From: a virus
Virus record (IMG/VR): IMGVR_UViG_3300027805_000010
Span: 1-64,000 of that record
Strand: one strand, 5' to 3'
DNA: 64,000 nucleotides
Of the stretch, positions 7,278 through 14,156 are shown in pieces. Positions within the stretch are counted from its first letter, which is position 1, and each line of letters opens with the position of its first letter. Position numbers and translations under genes: made by a program. The notes under the pieces were generated by a model. That model was not told the origin of the DNA, made no database searches, and was given only the letters and a program-made list of their open reading frames with translations.

Positions 7278-7693
7278 CTGTCGTTCTTTGAAATAAAAAA
7301 AACAAAATTATGGAAACACTTTATTTTACTTTGGGTGTGCTTACGGTTCTGGTTGTACTTGGGGTTGTAGGTATGCTTATGGTTTGGAAAAAAGCTGCTA
7401 ATGCAGCAGAAGAAGCCCACTCCGTTTGGGATGGGATTGATTCATTGGCCGTTGATTTGGCTAAAGAAGCAGAAACTATTCATCGTCGTATAGATGAAGA
7501 ATTAACAAAAGTATCGTATAACTGCGATTCTATTGATAAAAACTTAGACGGTAAGGTTGAAGAAATTTACCGTACATTAGATTCACGTTTAGATAAACTT
7601 GAAAATAAATTAACGAAAATTTTTGAGGATGGGTGTAAACCTGTTCAAGAAAAGTAATATAATAAACAAATAAAAAATAAAGAACGACAGTTT
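7278..7693. repeat. 13-bp inverted repeat flanking one gene
   Basis: ACTGTCGTTCTTT at about 7278-7290 reappears as its reverse complement AAAGAACGACAGT at about 7679-7691. The arms sit just outside the gene at 7310-7657, directly before tRNA-Gly. Perfect arms enclosing a single gene could be a moron boundary, a recombination scar or a long-range RNA stem. Confidence 0.55.
7310..7657 (+). CDS. Membrane-anchored coiled-coil protein
   Basis: 115 residues. One N-terminal membrane segment (residues 4-27) with a short WKK stop-transfer, then a long helical region with heptads (IDSLAVDLAKEAETIHRRID, then LDSRLDKLENKLTKI). The topology resembles small phage inner-membrane spanin-like or DUF948-like proteins. 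It is bracketed by the perfect inverted repeat described separately. Confidence 0.55.
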   Translation: METLYFTLGVLTVLVVLGVVGMLMVWKKAANAAEEAHSVWDGIDSLAVDLAKEAETIHRRIDEELTKVSYNCDSIDKNLDGKVEEIYRTLDSRLDKLENKLTKIFEDGCKPVQEK

Positions 7694-7695
7694 TT

Positions 7696-7767
7696 GCGGA
7701 TATCGTATAAAGGCTATTACTTCAGCCTTCCAAGCTGAAGATGAGGGTTCGATTCCCTCTATCCGCT
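7696..7767 (+). tRNA. tRNA-Gly (anticodon UCC)
   Basis: Acceptor GCGGATA/TATCCGC, anticodon arm TCAGC-CTTCCAA-GCTGA giving UCC, T arm GAGGG-TTCGATT-CCCTC. CCA not encoded. Reads GGA and GGG; GGA is heavily used in the collagen-like Gly-X-Y genes of this phage. Confidence 0.88.
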
Positions 7768-7808
7768 CAATTTGGACACGGGGTCCAAAGGTTAAATTAA
7801 ATAATATC

Positions 7809-7970
7809 ATGAAGAAAATCTTCGCTCTTTTGGCTGTCGTAACAATGTTTGCGGCATGTAACATGGGAACTGGTACTTCAACCACAGACAGCACAGCGGC
7901 TGACTCTACAATGGTTGATAGTGTTGCGGTTGACAGTGTTGCAGTTGACTCTGCTGTAGTAGCTGAGTAA
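7809..7970 (+). CDS. Small secreted lipoprotein with VDS repeats
   Basis: 53 residues. Signal peptide with lipobox FAAC, Cys17 predicted to be lipidated, then a Thr/Ser/Asp-rich mature region ending in three VDS-type repeats (VDSVAVDSVAVDSAVV). Similar short lipoproteins with TDST/VDS repeats are common in Flavobacteriia genomes, so this may have been acquired from a host. Role unknown. Confidence 0.65.
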   Translation: MKKIFALLAVVTMFAACNMGTGTSTTDSTAADSTMVDSVAVDSVAVDSAVVAE

Positions 7971-7976
7971 TTACCT

Positions 7977-8060
7977 AGTGTCTCGGTACGCTCTGAAGAA
8001 ATTCAACGACGAGGTCTCGGTAGGCAGATCTGCCTAAGCAGAACAAGTCTGATCCTACCC
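7977..8060 (+). other. Structured intergenic segment
   Basis: Between the lipoprotein and the interrupted tRNA. It holds the perfect 14-nt palindrome AGGCAGATCTGCCT (about 8025-8038), an enclosing stem GGTAGG...CCTACC, and GTCTCGGTA repeated twice. It may be a small RNA or a processing element for the tRNA; no known RNA family was recognised. Confidence 0.35.
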
Positions 8061-8065
8061 ACATT

Positions 8066-8174
8066 GCCGAAGTAGCTCAGTGGTAGAGCAGTGGTACGTA
8101 TCTATTTTTAGGGACGCCTAGAAATACAAAAAGAGAAATACCTGTGACGCAGGGTTCGATCCCCACCTTCGGCA
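8066..8174 (+). tRNA. Interrupted or degenerate tRNA gene
   Basis: The ends are a good tRNA: acceptor GCCGAAG/CTTCGGC, D arm TAGCTCAGTGGTAGAGCA, T loop TTCGATC with CCCAC on the 3' side. The total is 109 nt, about 35 nt too long. An extra hairpin occupies 8098-8127: GTAT and ATAC close it, with TTTTAGG pairing CCTAGAA over a GACG loop. The anticodon cannot be assigned, and the 5' side of the T stem seems broken by about six bases. It may be an intron-containing tRNA, a pseudo-tRNA or a tRNA-like regulatory RNA. Confidence 0.5.
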
Positions 8175-8193
8175 CAATTTTTAAAATGTTCTT

Positions 8194-9060
8194 ATGATAA
8201 AAATACTTATTACCGGTGGAGCCGGTTTTATTGGTTCTAATTTGGTAAGGTCCTTAAAAGAACAATATGATAATATAGACATTACTGTCTTAGATAATTA
8301 TTTTACTGGTAAAGAAGAAAACCACATTCCAGGTGTTACTTATATTAAAGGACATACTTGGGATGCTGATACAATTTTTGCTGGTAAAGTTTTTCATGTG
8401 GTTTATCATTTTGGTGAATACTCAAGAATCGTAAAGTCATTTGATGATATTGATTATGTTCAAAGATCTATCCTATCAGGTACCCCAACTATTCTTAACT
8501 TATGTAAGCAGTGGAATGCTAAACTAATCTACTCGGCATCTTCATCTAAATTTGGCAATGATGGTAAGGACGAAAACCTTTCTCCTTATGCGTGGTCTAA
8601 ATCAAAGATGGTTGAATTAATTAAAAACTATGGCAAGTGGTTTGGATTAAGATACGAGATCTGCTATTTCTTTAATGTATATGGGCCTGGTCAAATTATG
8701 GAAGGTGATTATTCAACTGTAATAGGTATCTTTGAAAGACAATATAAAAATGGAGAATCTCTAACCGTTGTTGAACCGGGTACTCAAAGTAGAGACTTTA
8801 CTCATGTAAACGATATTGTAGCCGGACTTATAAAAGTATTCAGTAAAGAACTATGTCATGAATGGCATTTACGTTCAGGCAAGAATGTAACAATTCTTGA
8901 TGTAGCAAATATGTTTGGTGGAGAATATAAAATAGTACCTGCACGAAGAGGTGAAAGATTCACAAGTTATGAATTTTCATCTGACACTGAAATTCTTTTA
9001 GATTGGAAACCTACTCATACTTTAGAAGATTGGATAGAAAATATAAAGAATAAGAAATGA
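8194..9060 (+). CDS. NAD-dependent nucleotide-sugar epimerase/dehydratase
   Basis: 288 residues, extended short-chain dehydrogenase. The Rossmann motif GGAGFIGS is at residues 8-15, an acidic residue closes the second strand (VLDNY, residues 32-36), and the catalytic YAWSK (Tyr132, Lys136) follows the Ser cluster SASSSK. FFNVYGPGQ and RDFTHVNDI are typical of the UDP-glucose 4-epimerase/GDP-mannose dehydratase group. Substrate cannot be fixed from sequence. A role in glycan or capsule alteration is likely. Its stop overlaps the rpsU start. Confidence 0.88.
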   Translation: MIKILITGGAGFIGSNLVRSLKEQYDNIDITVLDNYFTGKEENHIPGVTYIKGHTWDADTIFAGKVFHVVYHFGEYSRIVKSFDDIDYVQRSILSGTPTILNLCKQWNAKLIYSASSSKFGNDGKDENLSPYAWSKSKMVELIKNYGKWFGLRYEICYFFNVYGPGQIMEGDYSTVIGIFERQYKNGESLTVVEPGTQSRDFTHVNDIVAGLIKVFSKELCHEWHLRSGKNVTILDVANMFGGEYKIVPARRGERFTSYEFSSDTEILLDWKPTHTLEDWIENIKNKK

Positions 9061-9257
9061 TCATAATTAAGAAAAAGGAAAAAGACACCGTCGACCGTAT
9101 GCTAAAAGAGTACAAAAGAAAATCAATTAGATACGGTGTAATTAATGAAGTTAAGAGCAGGAAAGAGTTTGTCAAACCTTCTGTTAAAAAGAGACAAACT
9201 AGATTAAAAGCTATTTTTTACCAGATGGTAAAAACGACAAAAGAGAACAACTTATAA
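9057..9257 (+). CDS. rpsU: Ribosomal protein bS21
   Basis: 66 very basic residues. The pattern of bS21 is clear: an N-terminal strand MIIIKKKEKDTVDRMLKEY, the KRKSIRYGVINEVKSRKEF helix pair, then VKPSVKKRQ and a C-terminal basic helix. In bacteria bS21 sits on the 30S platform beside the anti-Shine-Dalgarno. In Flavobacteriia bS21 helps hide the anti-Shine-Dalgarno, which fits the leaderless A/T-rich starts seen here. The gene overlaps the epimerase by four bases and has no Shine-Dalgarno of its own. A terminator follows. Confidence 0.85.
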   Translation: MIIIKKKEKDTVDRMLKEYKRKSIRYGVINEVKSRKEFVKPSVKKRQTRLKAIFYQMVKTTKENNL

Positions 9258-9289
9258 CATCCTAATTAGAATACCATCGTAGATCATTA

Positions 9290-9313
9290 CCTACTCTTAA
9301 AACAGTAGGTTTT
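9290..9313 (+). terminator. Rho-independent terminator
   Basis: CCTACT (9290-9295) pairs with AGTAGG (9304-9309) across an 8-nt loop, followed by TTTT and a second T run at 9320-9325. It ends the transcript carrying the epimerase and rpsU and separates it from the lysis genes. Confidence 0.75.
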
Positions 9314-9329
9314 CATTACTTTTTTATGC

Positions 9330-9359
9330 TTAACTTTTTATAAATAATAAAAAAGTTAA
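9330..9359 (+). promoter_or_regulatory. Palindrome enclosing a late promoter box
   Basis: TTAACTTTTT (9330-9339) and AAAAAGTTAA (9350-9359) are perfect inverted arms around ATAAATAATA. The loop together with the last T makes TATAAATA (9339-9346), identical to the T4 late promoter core, 26 nt before the endolysin ATG. The arms resemble the AACTTTTTTC/GAAAAAAGTT palindromes upstream of three other genes. Confidence 0.5.
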
Positions 9360-9364
9360 CAAGT

Positions 9365-10198
9365 ATGGTATTACGAAATGGATCAAAGGGTCCTGAGGTT
9401 AAAAAGATTCAGGAAAAACTAGGCGTAGAGCCAACGGGTAATTTTGGCCCGAAAACAGAAGCCGCTGTAAAAGCTTGGCAAAAAGCAAACGGTCTAACCG
9501 ACGATGGTATTGTTGGACCTAACACTTTAACTAAAATGGGAATCAGTGTTTCAGCTGCCCCTACCCCAACCGCTGCACCAGTTGCAATCCCACCTTCTGC
9601 ATTTAAACTTGAAAAATTAAAAGGACATATTCCTGATGCAGTTATTGCTCAAATTCCAGATACAGCTGCAAAGTTTGGTATTACTAATATTTTAAGATTA
9701 GCTCATTTCTTAGCACAGTGTGGTCATGAGAGTGGTGGATTCAAAGCAGTATCAGAAAATCTAAATTATTCAGCTGATGGATTAAAAAAGATTTTCCCTA
9801 AGTACTTCCCTGGTAATCTTAATGAATCATACGCTCGTAATCCTGAAAAGATTGCATCAAGAGTTTATGCATCTCGTATGGGTAACGGAGATGAAGCTTC
9901 TAAAGAAGGTTTCAAATTCCGCGGTCGTGGTTATATTCAATTAACTGGAAAATCAAACTACACAAACTTTGCTAAATTCATTGGCGAAGATACTATTGCT
10001 AATCCTGATTTGGTAGCAACTAAATATCCTTTAGCTTCTGCTGCATTCTTCTTTAACTCAAATAGCCTTTGGTCAATTTGTGATAGAGGTGCTGATGATG
10101 CTACAGTTACATCAGTAACTAAAAGAGTTAACGGTGGTACTATCGGTCTTGCTGATCGTATCAAACATTTCAAAGAATACTACAACTTACTTAAGTAA
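9365..10198 (+). CDS. Endolysin: peptidoglycan-binding plus GH19 domain
   Basis: 277 residues in two domains joined by an Ala/Pro/Thr linker (residues 62-77). Residues 3-58 are a PG_binding_1 domain (GSKGPEVKKIQEKLG, then DGIVGPNTLTKMG). Residues 80-277 are a glycoside hydrolase family 19 lysozyme/chitinase: catalytic Glu122 in CGHESGGF, and FRGRGYIQLTGKSNY. It cleaves the glycan backbone of peptidoglycan at lysis. No signal peptide is visible, so it needs a holin for release. A late-promoter box sits 26 nt upstream. Confidence 0.92.
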   Translation: MVLRNGSKGPEVKKIQEKLGVEPTGNFGPKTEAAVKAWQKANGLTDDGIVGPNTLTKMGISVSAAPTPTAAPVAIPPSAFKLEKLKGHIPDAVIAQIPDTAAKFGITNILRLAHFLAQCGHESGGFKAVSENLNYSADGLKKIFPKYFPGNLNESYARNPEKIASRVYASRMGNGDEASKEGFKFRGRGYIQLTGKSNYTNFAKFIGEDTIANPDLVATKYPLASAAFFFNSNSLWSICDRGADDATVTSVTKRVNGGTIGLADRIKHFKEYYNLLK

Positions 10199-10223
10199 AC
10201 CATAAAAAATAAAAGAAAATAAA

Positions 10224-10811
10224 ATGTACACAAGAGAACAAATTGAAGCTGCTGTTAAAGCAAAAGGATATGCTTGGTTCGAAGGAGCTAAGGATTTTGA
10301 TGTTAACATTGTTGGGGTAAGAAACTCGGCAACTGGGAATAAAGTTACAAATGTATTTGATGATACTATGACCGTTTCATATAAAGAAGGTGGAGTATGG
10401 AAATTTCATTCATGGACTTGTACTACCGATCCTGGTAAGAAAGGCGTAATGGAATATCATAATTCGGCAGGAGTTGCTAGACTTGTTGAAGGTCAGTATA
10501 GAGGTTCTCATACTTTAGGTTTACACCAAGGTAAATATGAAGCTCTTAAACAACAAAAACCTGTAAAAGTATATCGTGATGCTAACCGTGACATGACTTA
10601 TGATGAAACTAAAATTGCTGAAGGTGTCTTTGGTATTAACATTCATAAAGCAGGCGCAGATTCTACTTATGTTGAAAACTGGTCAGAAGGATGCCAAGTA
10701 TTTAAAAAAGCCGCAGACTTTGAATCATTTATGACTATCTGTAGAAAGGCTGCCGCTATTCATGGTAAGTCATTTACATATACATTAATTGAATCTTCTG
10801 ATATCAAGTAA
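10224..10811 (+). CDS. YkuD-like (L,D-transpeptidase-type) protein
   Basis: 195 residues, no signal peptide. The C-terminal part has a His (GINIHKAG, His141) and, 16 residues on, WSEGCQVF (Cys157), which matches the HxxG...SxGCxxV order of L,D-transpeptidase (YkuD) active sites. Such enzymes act on peptidoglycan stem peptides. It lies 25 nt after the endolysin gene. It could be a second peptidoglycan-modifying enzyme of the lysis module or a cytoplasmic relative. The identification rests mainly on this motif. Confidence 0.5.
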   Translation: MYTREQIEAAVKAKGYAWFEGAKDFDVNIVGVRNSATGNKVTNVFDDTMTVSYKEGGVWKFHSWTCTTDPGKKGVMEYHNSAGVARLVEGQYRGSHTLGLHQGKYEALKQQKPVKVYRDANRDMTYDETKIAEGVFGINIHKAGADSTYVENWSEGCQVFKKAADFESFMTICRKAAAIHGKSFTYTLIESSDIK

Positions 10812-10860
10812 TTTATACAACACTAATTTATTAACCCTTTAAAATAACTATTTATGAACA

Positions 10861-12780
10861 ATGAAAACCTTTCTAAAAAAATTGGCCATCTTAATGATGG
10901 TTATGGCGCCCTTTGTTGGGTTTTCCCAAACGGCGCCACCGGCACCAGGTAACGGAGTCTATGCAATTATAGATACCACATATCAGGTAGGTACACATAC
11001 ACAAGGATTCTCTAAAGCAAAAATTACTTTACAGAATACAACCGCTACTCTTATTACTGGTGTACAGTTTAGAGTATTCTATGACAAGAATGCATTCTCA
11101 TCTGCAACACCAACATTATTAGGATCTACATCAAACCTAAACTTACAATACGTAGATAATAATGCAGGTGGCTATTTAACAATCACTCTAGTTTATACAG
11201 GATCCTCTGCCACATATTCAATAGCAAACGGTGAAAAGTTTGAAGTAACATTTAACCACGTTGGTGCTTCTTCATTTTATGCATTATCAACAATCAGTGA
11301 TCTAACTTGGAGTGGTGTTAATACATTTAATCAATTGGCGGCAACTAATCCAGGTTTAGATACAACATTAGCATTACATAGTTATGGTGGTGTATGGGAA
11401 AAACCAGAACTTAATTATCACGGAACATTTACAAATACAACCGGAACTGGTGCTAAAAACTTAACATTAGCTCTAGAGAAAAAAGTTAAAACTGGTTCAA
11501 CTTGGTCTATTCATGATACTTATGTTACAGATATCAATGGTGATTTTGCTTTCACTGAAATTATTGATACTACATATTATGATGTACGTCTGGCAATTAA
11601 AGGTGATACGATGTCTGTGGGTAACGTTATTTCTTCGGCAGATGCTCAATTAATTAATCAATGGGTTTTAGGATCTGCAACCCCTTCAGGTTGGGACTTC
11701 TATACCGCAGATGTTAATGGATCTAACAATATATCAATTACCGATGCTTATGGTGTATTTGGTAGAATTGCTGGTAGATTCAGTGCTTGGCCTAACAGTG
11801 TAAAAGATGTTAAATTCTTTACTGTTGCTGAAAAGAATACAATCACAGGAACACCTACTACTAACTACACATCTACTATTTCAGGTGTAACTAACTTCTA
11901 TCATAATATTCTGCCAGGTCAACCTGATTCAGTTCAATTCTATGTACTAGTCCCTGGTGATGCTAATGGAACAGGATATAATATGGCCCGTGTAACTCCA
12001 ATTGAAGTTGCAATTGATCCGTTACCCGGTACACCTGCCCAACAGGAGAATGTAATTGATACTAAAGTTGAGTATGATTTTCCTACACAGTCAATAGAGG
12101 TTAATGTACCTAGCATTTCTGTTAATGAAGGAAACTTAGTAGAAATTCCAGTGAAGGTTAATACTAATGGAATTAACATTACATCGCTTCAAATGGGGTT
12201 CCTTTACGATGAAGATATCTTAGAATTTAGAGATGTATACAATTCACCAAAATCTATGTTTTGGTTATCATCCGTTAATCCTCTTGACGGAATAGTAGAA
12301 TGGGTTGGATTTGATCCATCTGCTAATAAAGCATATGCAATTGAAGATGGTTATAATATTTTTACATTACGCTTTTTAGCTAAGTCACCACAGAACGAAT
12401 GGGCACAATCTCCTCTTTATACTTCTAGAAAATTTTCAGGTGATTTTAATTCAAAGGACTTAAGTATAAATCCTGCAAACGGAATTCTAGTTGTAGCTAA
12501 AATGGCTGGTGGTTCTGGTTCAATGGAAGAAACTATTAAAGTTTATCCTAACCCAACAACTGGTGATTTTTCGGTTAGCTTTACTGTTAAAGAAGCCGGT
12601 AGAATTAAACTTTTAGTAACCGATATGAATGGCCGTATCATTAATTCAATTTTAGATAAAGATATGCCAATAGGAAAATACGTATACTATTCAAATATTG
12701 AAAATGTATCAACTGGCGTTTACTTTACAACTTTACAATCTCTTACTGAGATTGAATCTTTCAAATTAATAAAAAAATAA
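10861..12780 (+). CDS. Type IX secretion cargo with cohesin-like and dockerin-like modules
   Basis: 639 residues. A signal peptide ends at FVGFSQ, with Gln23 the likely first mature residue. A first cohesin-like beta domain spans about residues 30-150. A dockerin-like pair follows at 257-305 (ISSADAQLINQWVLG, then DVNGSNNISITDAYGVF, a Ca-loop plus helix). A second cohesin-like domain is at about 410-520 (NGINITSLQMGFLYDEDILE). Residues 558-639 form a type A T9SS sorting domain (VYPNPTTGDFSVSF through GVYF to a final KLIKK). This domain sends proteins through the host type IX system to the cell surface. A phage copy is unusual. Confidence 0.88.
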   Translation: MKTFLKKLAILMMVMAPFVGFSQTAPPAPGNGVYAIIDTTYQVGTHTQGFSKAKITLQNTTATLITGVQFRVFYDKNAFSSATPTLLGSTSNLNLQYVDNNAGGYLTITLVYTGSSATYSIANGEKFEVTFNHVGASSFYALSTISDLTWSGVNTFNQLAATNPGLDTTLALHSYGGVWEKPELNYHGTFTNTTGTGAKNLTLALEKKVKTGSTWSIHDTYVTDINGDFAFTEIIDTTYYDVRLAIKGDTMSVGNVISSADAQLINQWVLGSATPSGWDFYTADVNGSNNISITDAYGVFGRIAGRFSAWPNSVKDVKFFTVAEKNTITGTPTTNYTSTISGVTNFYHNILPGQPDSVQFYVLVPGDANGTGYNMARVTPIEVAIDPLPGTPAQQENVIDTKVEYDFPTQSIEVNVPSISVNEGNLVEIPVKVNTNGINITSLQMGFLYDEDILEFRDVYNSPKSMFWLSSVNPLDGIVEWVGFDPSANKAYAIEDGYNIFTLRFLAKSPQNEWAQSPLYTSRKFSGDFNSKDLSINPANGILVVAKMAGGSGSMEETIKVYPNPTTGDFSVSFTVKEAGRIKLLVTDMNGRIINSILDKDMPIGKYVYYSNIENVSTGVYFTTLQSLTEIESFKLIKK

Positions 12781-12786
12781 AAAACA

Positions 12787-13110
12787 ATGTCTGAAGAAAC
12801 AAACAACATGGAAAATGATGGGACATGGTCAGGTCTTAAGAAGACTTTAATTGGTACCATCTCAACTGCAATATTAGCAGGAGGCACCTATCTAACTACT
12901 ACACTATTCGGTGGGGGTGGTGAAGATAAAGAAGAAACTAAAACTGAGCAGGCTGCGCCCGCACCGGTTGTAGTTAATGTTCAACAAAATCAGGAAAATA
13001 CGCAACAGCAAAAATCAGGTGGTACCACTGTGATTAAAGAAAGAGTTGTAGAAAAACCTGTTGAAAAGAAAGAGGAGAAGAAATCAGAATCTGAAGACGC
13101 TCCTTGGTAA
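12787..13110 (+). CDS. Membrane protein with charged low-complexity tail
   Basis: 107 residues. One predicted membrane segment (about residues 20-42, LIGTISTAILAGGTYLTTTL), then a Pro/Glu/Lys/Gln-rich tail (APAPVVVNVQQNQENTQQQ). It begins 6 nt after the T9SS cargo and precedes a holin candidate. It may be a small spanin- or holin-related protein. No family recognised. Confidence 0.5.
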   Translation: MSEETNNMENDGTWSGLKKTLIGTISTAILAGGTYLTTTLFGGGGEDKEETKTEQAAPAPVVVNVQQNQENTQQQKSGGTTVIKERVVEKPVEKKEEKKSESEDAPW

Positions 13111-13130
13111 TAAAAAAAACACAAATAAAC

Positions 13131-13421
13131 ATGGGAACAAAAGTAACTAAAAAACCAAATTTCTTAAAAAGAATGTTCATGGATGATAATGACATCAATG
13201 AAAAATCAGTAGTAGGGTTTGGCGCATTCTTAATGATGGTAGTTTGCCTAGCTGTTGATATTTACACCGGATTCCAAGGCAAAGAAATGCCAATCAATGA
13301 ATTCGTATTTGATGGCTTTATGGTTATTACATTAGGCGCATTTGGAATTGCTTCGGTTGATAAATTCATTACCACTAAACATGGTAAAAAAGAAGAGTCA
13401 ACTGAGGAATACATTGACTAA
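13131..13421 (+). CDS. Holin candidate, two membrane segments
   Basis: 96 residues from the ATG at 13131; the frame extends 27 bases upstream without a better leader. A basic N-terminus (GTKVTKKPNFLKRMF), membrane segments at about residues 32-50 and 62-82, and a charged C-terminal tail fit class II holin topology. It lies 3 kb after the endolysin in the same direction. The function is inferred from size, topology and position. Confidence 0.5.
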   Translation: MGTKVTKKPNFLKRMFMDDNDINEKSVVGFGAFLMMVVCLAVDIYTGFQGKEMPINEFVFDGFMVITLGAFGIASVDKFITTKHGKKEESTEEYID

Positions 13422-13436
13422 AAATAGAAATTAGAA

Positions 13437-14156
13437 ATGAAGAATTTACTAACAACATTAGTATTAATTCTCACAACACAGATTGGTATTGCTCAGGTCG
13501 GAACTATTAAGACCGAGCAATATCAAGCTGAGTTTGAAAAGAAGCAATCTATAGATGCTTTACCTGAATATACTGATACTATTCAAATACCAATACAAAT
13601 TCTTAAGATAGGAATTAACGAGGATCTATATGAAATGTATCCTGAATTAAAAGACAAAAGAGTTGGTCTTGGTGTAACAAATATTGTTTTGGAATACCTA
13701 GAGTATACTAACCGCTTTGTGTTTACGGAGGATAAGCTTGAAATTAAAGAAAGAATGGTTCAACAGTTTAAGGCATCGGATAAAGGCTTCACTGAAAACA
13801 AAGTAGATGGTAGAGGTAAAATTAAACTCGCCAAGTATTTTGTTTATATTGAAGTTTATGACTTTTCGGTTTCCGAAGATGAGGTTATTAAAATAAACGG
13901 TGAATCAAAAACTACACAAGTTACAAGACTGGGTTTACAGGTTAGATTTGTTGATGCAGAGACAGGCGAAATTCTTATGGGATCTGGTTTAGGTGAAGCA
14001 ACAACAGTAAAGACGGTTTCTATTCTTGATGGTGTAGATGACACAGAAATCAAGTTTAATCAAAGTACGATAGGAATTACAACTAAGAAAGCCCTAGAAA
14101 CGGCTTCATCAAGAATTGTTTCTAGGATGATCAAAAAAGGAATTTTTAAATCATAA
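13437..14156 (+). CDS. CsgG-like curli-type secretion channel protein
   Basis: 239 residues. Signal peptide ending GIAQ, Gln20 likely first. The mature part has the CsgG order: a nucleotide-binding-like alpha/beta start (VGLGVTNIVLEYLEYTNRFV), the strand YFVYIEVYDFSVS, then TTQVTRLGLQVRFVDAETGE, and a C-terminal helix with ALETASSRIVSRM. CsgG forms an outer-membrane pore for curli subunits in proteobacteria, and Bacteroidota have relatives. Unlike E. coli CsgG it lacks a lipobox Cys. It abuts the next gene with no gap. A truncated relative is at 17326-17778. Confidence 0.65.
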   Translation: MKNLLTTLVLILTTQIGIAQVGTIKTEQYQAEFEKKQSIDALPEYTDTIQIPIQILKIGINEDLYEMYPELKDKRVGLGVTNIVLEYLEYTNRFVFTEDKLEIKERMVQQFKASDKGFTENKVDGRGKIKLAKYFVYIEVYDFSVSEDEVIKINGESKTTQVTRLGLQVRFVDAETGEILMGSGLGEATTVKTVSILDGVDDTEIKFNQSTIGITTKKALETASSRIVSRMIKKGIFKS

